8,266 bases of DNA from Microbacteriaceae bacterium (GTDB lineage Bacteria > Actinomycetota > Actinomycetes > Actinomycetales > Microbacteriaceae), in contig JAODLU010000206.1 of NCBI GenBank assembly GCA_025464125.1, positions 1 through 8,266 of the forward strand, in the 5' to 3' direction. The translations under genes and the position numbers were made by a program. Positions 5,921-8,266 of this stretch are shown here, piece after piece. The notes beneath the pieces are model-generated. The model saw nothing but the letters and a program-made list of their open reading frames with translations, was not told the origin of the DNA and ran no database searches. The first letter of the stretch is position 1; every line of letters starts with the position of its first letter.

Positions 5921-6948
5921 CTTACGACGTCGACGTGCTCATCGTCGGCGGCGGGCCGGTCGGTCTCGCTTCGGCAATAGAGGCACGTCTCGCAGGGTTG
6001 ACCGCGACGGTGCTGGAGCCACGGGATGGTGCGGTCGACAAGGCGTGCGGCGAAGGGCTGATGCCCGGCGCGCTGCCAGCGCTCGCCCGTCTCGGGGTGG
6101 ACCCGGTCGGATTCCCGCTGCTGGGTGTCAGCTACCGCAGCAACAGGCGACGGGTCGATCACCTTTTCGGCGACGTCGGGGAGGGTCGGGGGGTGCGGCG
6201 AACCACCCTGCACGCCGCACTCGCGCAGCGAGCACTCGAGCTCGGGGCATCCATCGAGGCTGGCAGGGTGGATTCCTTCGAACAGGATGCGACAGGCGTG
6301 ACGGTCGGCGGCATGCGGGCTCGCTACCTGCTCGGAGCCGATGGGCTGCACTCGTCGGTGCGCCGATTGATGGGGGTAGAGAAGCCCGTTCGTTCGCGGG
6401 GGCGCCGCTTCGGGCTGAGGCGGCACTTCTTCATGGAGCCGGAGAGCGACCTGATCGAGATCTACTGGACGCCGGCCGTCGAGGCATATGTGACGCCGGT
6501 CGGGGGCGGCGTGGTCGGCATCTCGATGCTCGGAACGCCGGGTACCAGTTTCGATGAGAGCCTCGCGCGCATCCCCGAACTGGCGGCCAGGGCGAAGGGC
6601 AGGCAGCCGGCGAGTTCATTGCGGGGCGCCGGGCCATTCCACCAGGAAACAAGCAGGCGCACAGAGGGCAGGGTCATGCTGGTCGGGGATGCGTCTGGCT
6701 ATGTCGACGCGATCACCGGGGAGGGCATCCGGGTGGGCCTGGCCCAGGCCGAGGCTGCGATCGAGGCCATCCTTCGCGACGAACCGCAGTCATACGAGCG
6801 TGCCTGGAAAGAGAAGACCCGCGACTTTCGGATGCTCACCGCCGGCCTCGTGTCGGCCGCAACGTCACCGCTGCGCGGGCTCATTGTGCCGACGGCAGCC
6901 ACCCTGCCACGGGTGTTCGGCGCGGTCGTGGATCGCCTGGCGCGCTGA
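5917..6948 (+). CDS. FAD-dependent monooxygenase/reductase (SrsC-like; geranylgeranyl-reductase-type fold)
   Basis: Flavoprotein of the p-hydroxybenzoate hydroxylase/geranylgeranyl reductase superfamily. The 343 residues show the N-terminal FAD motif GGGPVG (11-16) with E34 for ribose binding, a CGEGLMPG turn (44-51), the GADG motif (140-143) and the FAD-ribityl motif LVGDASGYVDAITGEGI (255-271). The ATG at 5917 gives the family start and an ATGA overlap with the methyltransferase stop; the frame is open further upstream, but that part only shadows the methyltransferase. By analogy with SrsC, it would hydroxylate the aromatic polyketide, before or after methylation, toward a hydroquinone or quinone. 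A reductase acting on an isoprenoid chain is the main alternative, since the CGEG turn also occurs in geranylgeranyl reductases. Confidence 0.9.
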   Translation: MTYDVDVLIVGGGPVGLASAIEARLAGLTATVLEPRDGAVDKACGEGLMPGALPALARLGVDPVGFPLLGVSYRSNRRRVDHLFGDVGEGRGVRRTTLHAALAQRALELGASIEAGRVDSFEQDATGVTVGGMRARYLLGADGLHSSVRRLMGVEKPVRSRGRRFGLRRHFFMEPESDLIEIYWTPAVEAYVTPVGGGVVGISMLGTPGTSFDESLARIPELAARAKGRQPASSLRGAGPFHQETSRRTEGRVMLVGDASGYVDAITGEGIRVGLAQAEAAIEAILRDEPQSYERAWKEKTRDFRMLTAGLVSAATSPLRGLIVPTAATLPRVFGAVVDRLAR

Positions 6949-6985
6949 GTTGAGGTGGCCGCGAGCCGTCGTGCTGTCGACGTTG

Positions 6986-7073
6986 TGTTCACGGATCAGG
7001 AGATTGGACGGGACGCCCCGCGTTTGCCGCCACGTTCCGCGGCGTGTCGGTCGGATCTCCTGATCCGCGAACA
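6986..7073. repeat. 88-bp near-palindromic inverted repeat, possible terminator
   Basis: CGGATCAGGAGAT (6992-7004) is exactly inverted as ATCTCCTGATCCG (7055-7067). Beyond one mismatch, TGTTC (6986-6990) pairs with GAACA (7069-7073); inside, GAC (7007-7009, starting GGAC) continues pairing after a G-T and a G-G. The roughly 40-base centre can pair further (GACGCC against GGCGTGTC). It lies between the end of the polyketide operon and the 3' end of the convergent regulator gene. A TTTT run (7074-7077) follows on the plus strand, so termination of the plus-strand operon, or of both genes, is a plausible job. The size and symmetry also fit a REP- or MITE-like element. Confidence 0.8.
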
Positions 7074-7086
7074 TTTTCGCGGCGCG

Positions 7087-7524
7087 TTAGGTGGCGGTTG
7101 CCGCTGCGATGAGTGCGGTCAGCTTGTCCCGCACCGATTCGAGCTCGGCGAGGGGCATCCCGAGTCGTTTCACGATCTGGGCCGGCACCTTCACGGCCTC
7201 GACCCTGAGCTCGATGCCCTTCGGCGTTAGTGAGACGGCAAGGGCACGCTCGTCAGTGCTGCTGCGTTCGCGGGTCAGCAGGCCAGCAGCTTCGAGCCGC
7301 TTGAGGAGCGGGGACAAGGTTGCCGGCTCGAGCAGCAGCGCGTCGCTGATGTCGGTGACCGTGCGCGGGCTGCGTTCCCACAGGGCCAGCATTACCAGGT
7401 ATTGCGGGTGGGTGAGGCCGAGGGGCGCGAGCACAGGGCGATACAGCCCGATCACCGTGCGCGACGCGACGGCGATGGCGAAGCAGACCTGGCGATCGAG
7501 GGCGAGCGGGTCAACTGGACTCAT
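7087..7524 (-). CDS. MarR-family regulator, OhrR-like peroxide sensor
   Basis: Winged-helix dimeric repressor. From the ATG at 7524 it has 145 residues that align along their length with OhrR of Bacillus subtilis. DRQVCFAIAVASR places C14 at the reactive cysteine, followed by LYRP (27-30), GLTHPQYLVMLALWE (36-50), the recognition helix around LEPATLSPLLKRLE (65-78) and the wing with D91-E92-R93. OhrR proteins are inactivated when organic hydroperoxides or hypochlorite oxidise that cysteine. Here Y28 matches Bs Y29, but Bs Y40 is replaced by H39 and Bs Y19 by A18, so sensing may differ. An ATG at 7560 would add 12 residues but overlaps the operator; the chosen start has TAGAGT (minus strand, 7532-7537) seven bases upstream, suggesting a leaderless mRNA. 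No ohr peroxidase gene is in the window. Confidence 0.9.
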   Translation of the reverse strand: MSPVDPLALDRQVCFAIAVASRTVIGLYRPVLAPLGLTHPQYLVMLALWERSPRTVTDISDALLLEPATLSPLLKRLEAAGLLTRERSSTDERALAVSLTPKGIELRVEAVKVPAQIVKRLGMPLAELESVRDKLTALIAAATAT

Positions 7525-7586
7525 GCACCCGACTCTAGCCACTGACTGCTTAGTGTGCATATGATTAGTGCACTAAGGAGTTTAGA
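7525..7586. promoter_or_regulatory. Divergent promoter region with MarR-type operator
   Basis: TTAGTGCACTAA (7565-7576) is a perfect 12-bp palindrome. A second half-site TTAGTG with TGCATA behind it starts 15 bases upstream (7550-7561). Between them on the plus strand TATGAT (7560-7565) is a good -10 box with a weak -35 TAGCCA (7536-7541), placing the transcription start inside the palindrome. AAGGAG (7575-7580) is the ribosome site of the plus-strand gene and shares two bases with the palindrome. On the minus strand TAGAGT (7532-7537) is the probable -10 of the regulator. Occupancy would block the small gene and probably affect the regulator gene itself. Confidence 0.7.
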
Positions 7587-7796
7587 ATGGCAGGCAAAAT
7601 ACCGTGGTGGGATCGGCTGAACAACGCGCTCATCCCATACATCGGCCCACCGCAGCTGGGGCCATACGAGACCGAACCGGCAGTGCACGACGGCGGATGC
7701 CCGATTTGCGGGCGCCCGATGGCGGGCCACGAAATCGAGCGTCGTGCCGGCCGGGCAACCCAGATGCACTGCCCGCTGCCTGAGCTGCTGGCCTAA
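7587..7796 (+). CDS. Small zinc-knuckle-like conserved-looking hypothetical protein (69 aa)
   Basis: No named family recognised. The 69 residues have an aromatic, Pro-rich N-terminal half (IPWWDR, ALIPYIGPPQLGPYE) and a C-terminal half with C38-x2-C41 (GGCPICGRPMAGH), H48 and H61-C62. A single bound zinc through C38, C41, C62 and H48 or H61 is likely by inference. There is no signal peptide or membrane segment. The ATG has a strong AAGGAG six bases upstream. The gene is divergent from the OhrR-like regulator and starts directly behind its probable operator, so it is a candidate direct target, possibly responding to oxidants. Its stop overlaps the stop of the HAD gene on the other strand. Confidence 0.85.
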   Translation: MAGKIPWWDRLNNALIPYIGPPQLGPYETEPAVHDGGCPICGRPMAGHEIERRAGRATQMHCPLPELLA

Positions 7797-8266
7797 CCGA
7801 GCAGCAGCGCGCCGAGTTCTTCTGCCGATTTCACCACGGCGACCGCTCCGACCTGTTCCGCGGTGGAGCCGTAACCCCACTCGACAAAGATCGTCGGAAC
7901 GGCATGGGCTGCAGCCCCCTCGACATCGTGGGAGCGATCACCGACCATGACGGGATTGGACACGTCGGCCCCGCTGTCGGCAAGGCGCTCGAGAGCGTAG
8001 GCCACGACATCCTTCTTCGCGCTGCGCTTCTCGTCTTCTGAGGCCCCGGTCAGAAAATCGAAATCCTTCGACAGGTCGTAGTGGTCGAGCACGAGCTTCG
8101 CGAGCGACTCGGGCTTCGACGTGGCTAGTGAGAGGGGCAGGTCGCTCGCGTGGATGCGTTGCAGCAGTTCGGGGACGCCAGGGTAGACCATCGCGTCGAA
8201 CACCCCGACCGACCTGTAGTGGGGCCGATACACCGACAGCGCATGTTCGGCCTCGGCCATCGTCAT
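7793..8266 (-). CDS. HAD-superfamily hydrolase, phosphoglycolate phosphatase-like, N-terminus cut by window edge
   Basis: Haloacid-dehalogenase-type phosphatase, probably acting on a small phosphorylated metabolite. The 157 visible residues end at a TAG at 7793-7795. Present are HAD motif II (LSLATSKPES, T49 or S50), a motif III lysine (KK at 84-85) and motif IV (VMVGDRSHDVEG, D110 and D114). The motif I DxD nucleophile, expected about 70 residues earlier, lies beyond the right edge. The codons at the edge read ATG, but this is not the true start because a Gph-like protein needs the missing nucleophile segment. Gph, pyrophosphatase PpaX or 5'-nucleotidase-like activity cannot be told apart. 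It overlaps the small zinc-knuckle gene tail to tail by 4 bases. Confidence 0.9.
   Translation of the reverse strand: MTMAEAEHALSVYRPHYRSVGVFDAMVYPGVPELLQRIHASDLPLSLATSKPESLAKLVLDHYDLSKDFDFLTGASEDEKRSAKKDVVAYALERLADSGADVSNPVMVGDRSHDVEGAAAHAVPTIFVEWGYGSTAEQVGAVAVVKSAEELGALLLG

Noticed and set aside
7525..7560. Upstream ATG at 7560 as the regulator start
   Set aside because: It would add 12 residues before the family start and place the start codon inside the operator region.
7091..7564. Plus-strand 157-residue ORF over the regulator gene
   Set aside because: It is a Ser/Arg-rich antisense shadow of the OhrR-like gene, which aligns fully to a known family.
1..8266. CRISPR array, insertion sequence or rRNA
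   Set aside because: No regularly spaced repeats, transposase motifs or rRNA-like sequence were seen.

Overview
The window reads as ordinary, gene-dense chromosome from a high-GC actinobacterium. The marks are GTG and TTG starts, 4-base start/stop overlaps, several apparently leaderless genes with TANNNT -10 boxes, and the classic actinobacterial growth and division locus. The compact FhaA and the style of the small proteins suggest Microbacteriaceae or a close relative; this is an inference from pattern, not a database result.

Left third (1-3756, minus strand): an operon transcribed fhaA - fhaB - pstP - rodA. It encodes two FHA phosphothreonine-reading proteins, a membrane PP2C Ser/Thr phosphatase and a SEDS peptidoglycan polymerase that runs off the left edge. 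In mycobacteria and relatives the same order continues into pbpA, pknA and pknB, so the matching transpeptidase and kinases probably lie just beyond base 1. Together they couple Ser/Thr phosphorylation to cell-wall growth. Divergent from fhaA is a tRNA-Leu(CAG) gene followed by a very strong hairpin terminator; a leucine tRNA next to fhaA is also seen in mycobacteria.

Middle (4043-6948, plus strand): a probable small leaderless gene encoding a Cys/His-bearing 54-residue protein, then a tight three-gene operon. It encodes a type III polyketide synthase with intact Cys-His-Asn triad, an ICMT-type membrane methyltransferase, and an FAD-dependent monooxygenase/reductase. Each junction is a 4-base overlap. 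The gene content matches the Streptomyces griseus srsABC phenolic-lipid pathway and extends the Bacillus bpsAB pair, so the likely product is a methylated, oxidised alkylresorcinol, alkylpyrone or alkylquinone membrane lipid. A striking 88-bp inverted repeat follows the operon.

Right third (7087-8266): an OhrR-like MarR regulator (minus strand), divergent from a 69-residue zinc-knuckle-like protein. A perfect 12-bp palindrome sits over the latter's transcription start and ribosome binding site. The small gene overlaps by 4 bases, tail to tail, a HAD-family phosphatase that runs off the right edge. The most interesting points are the altered sensor pocket of the OhrR-like protein with its unusual small-gene target, and the long inverted repeat.
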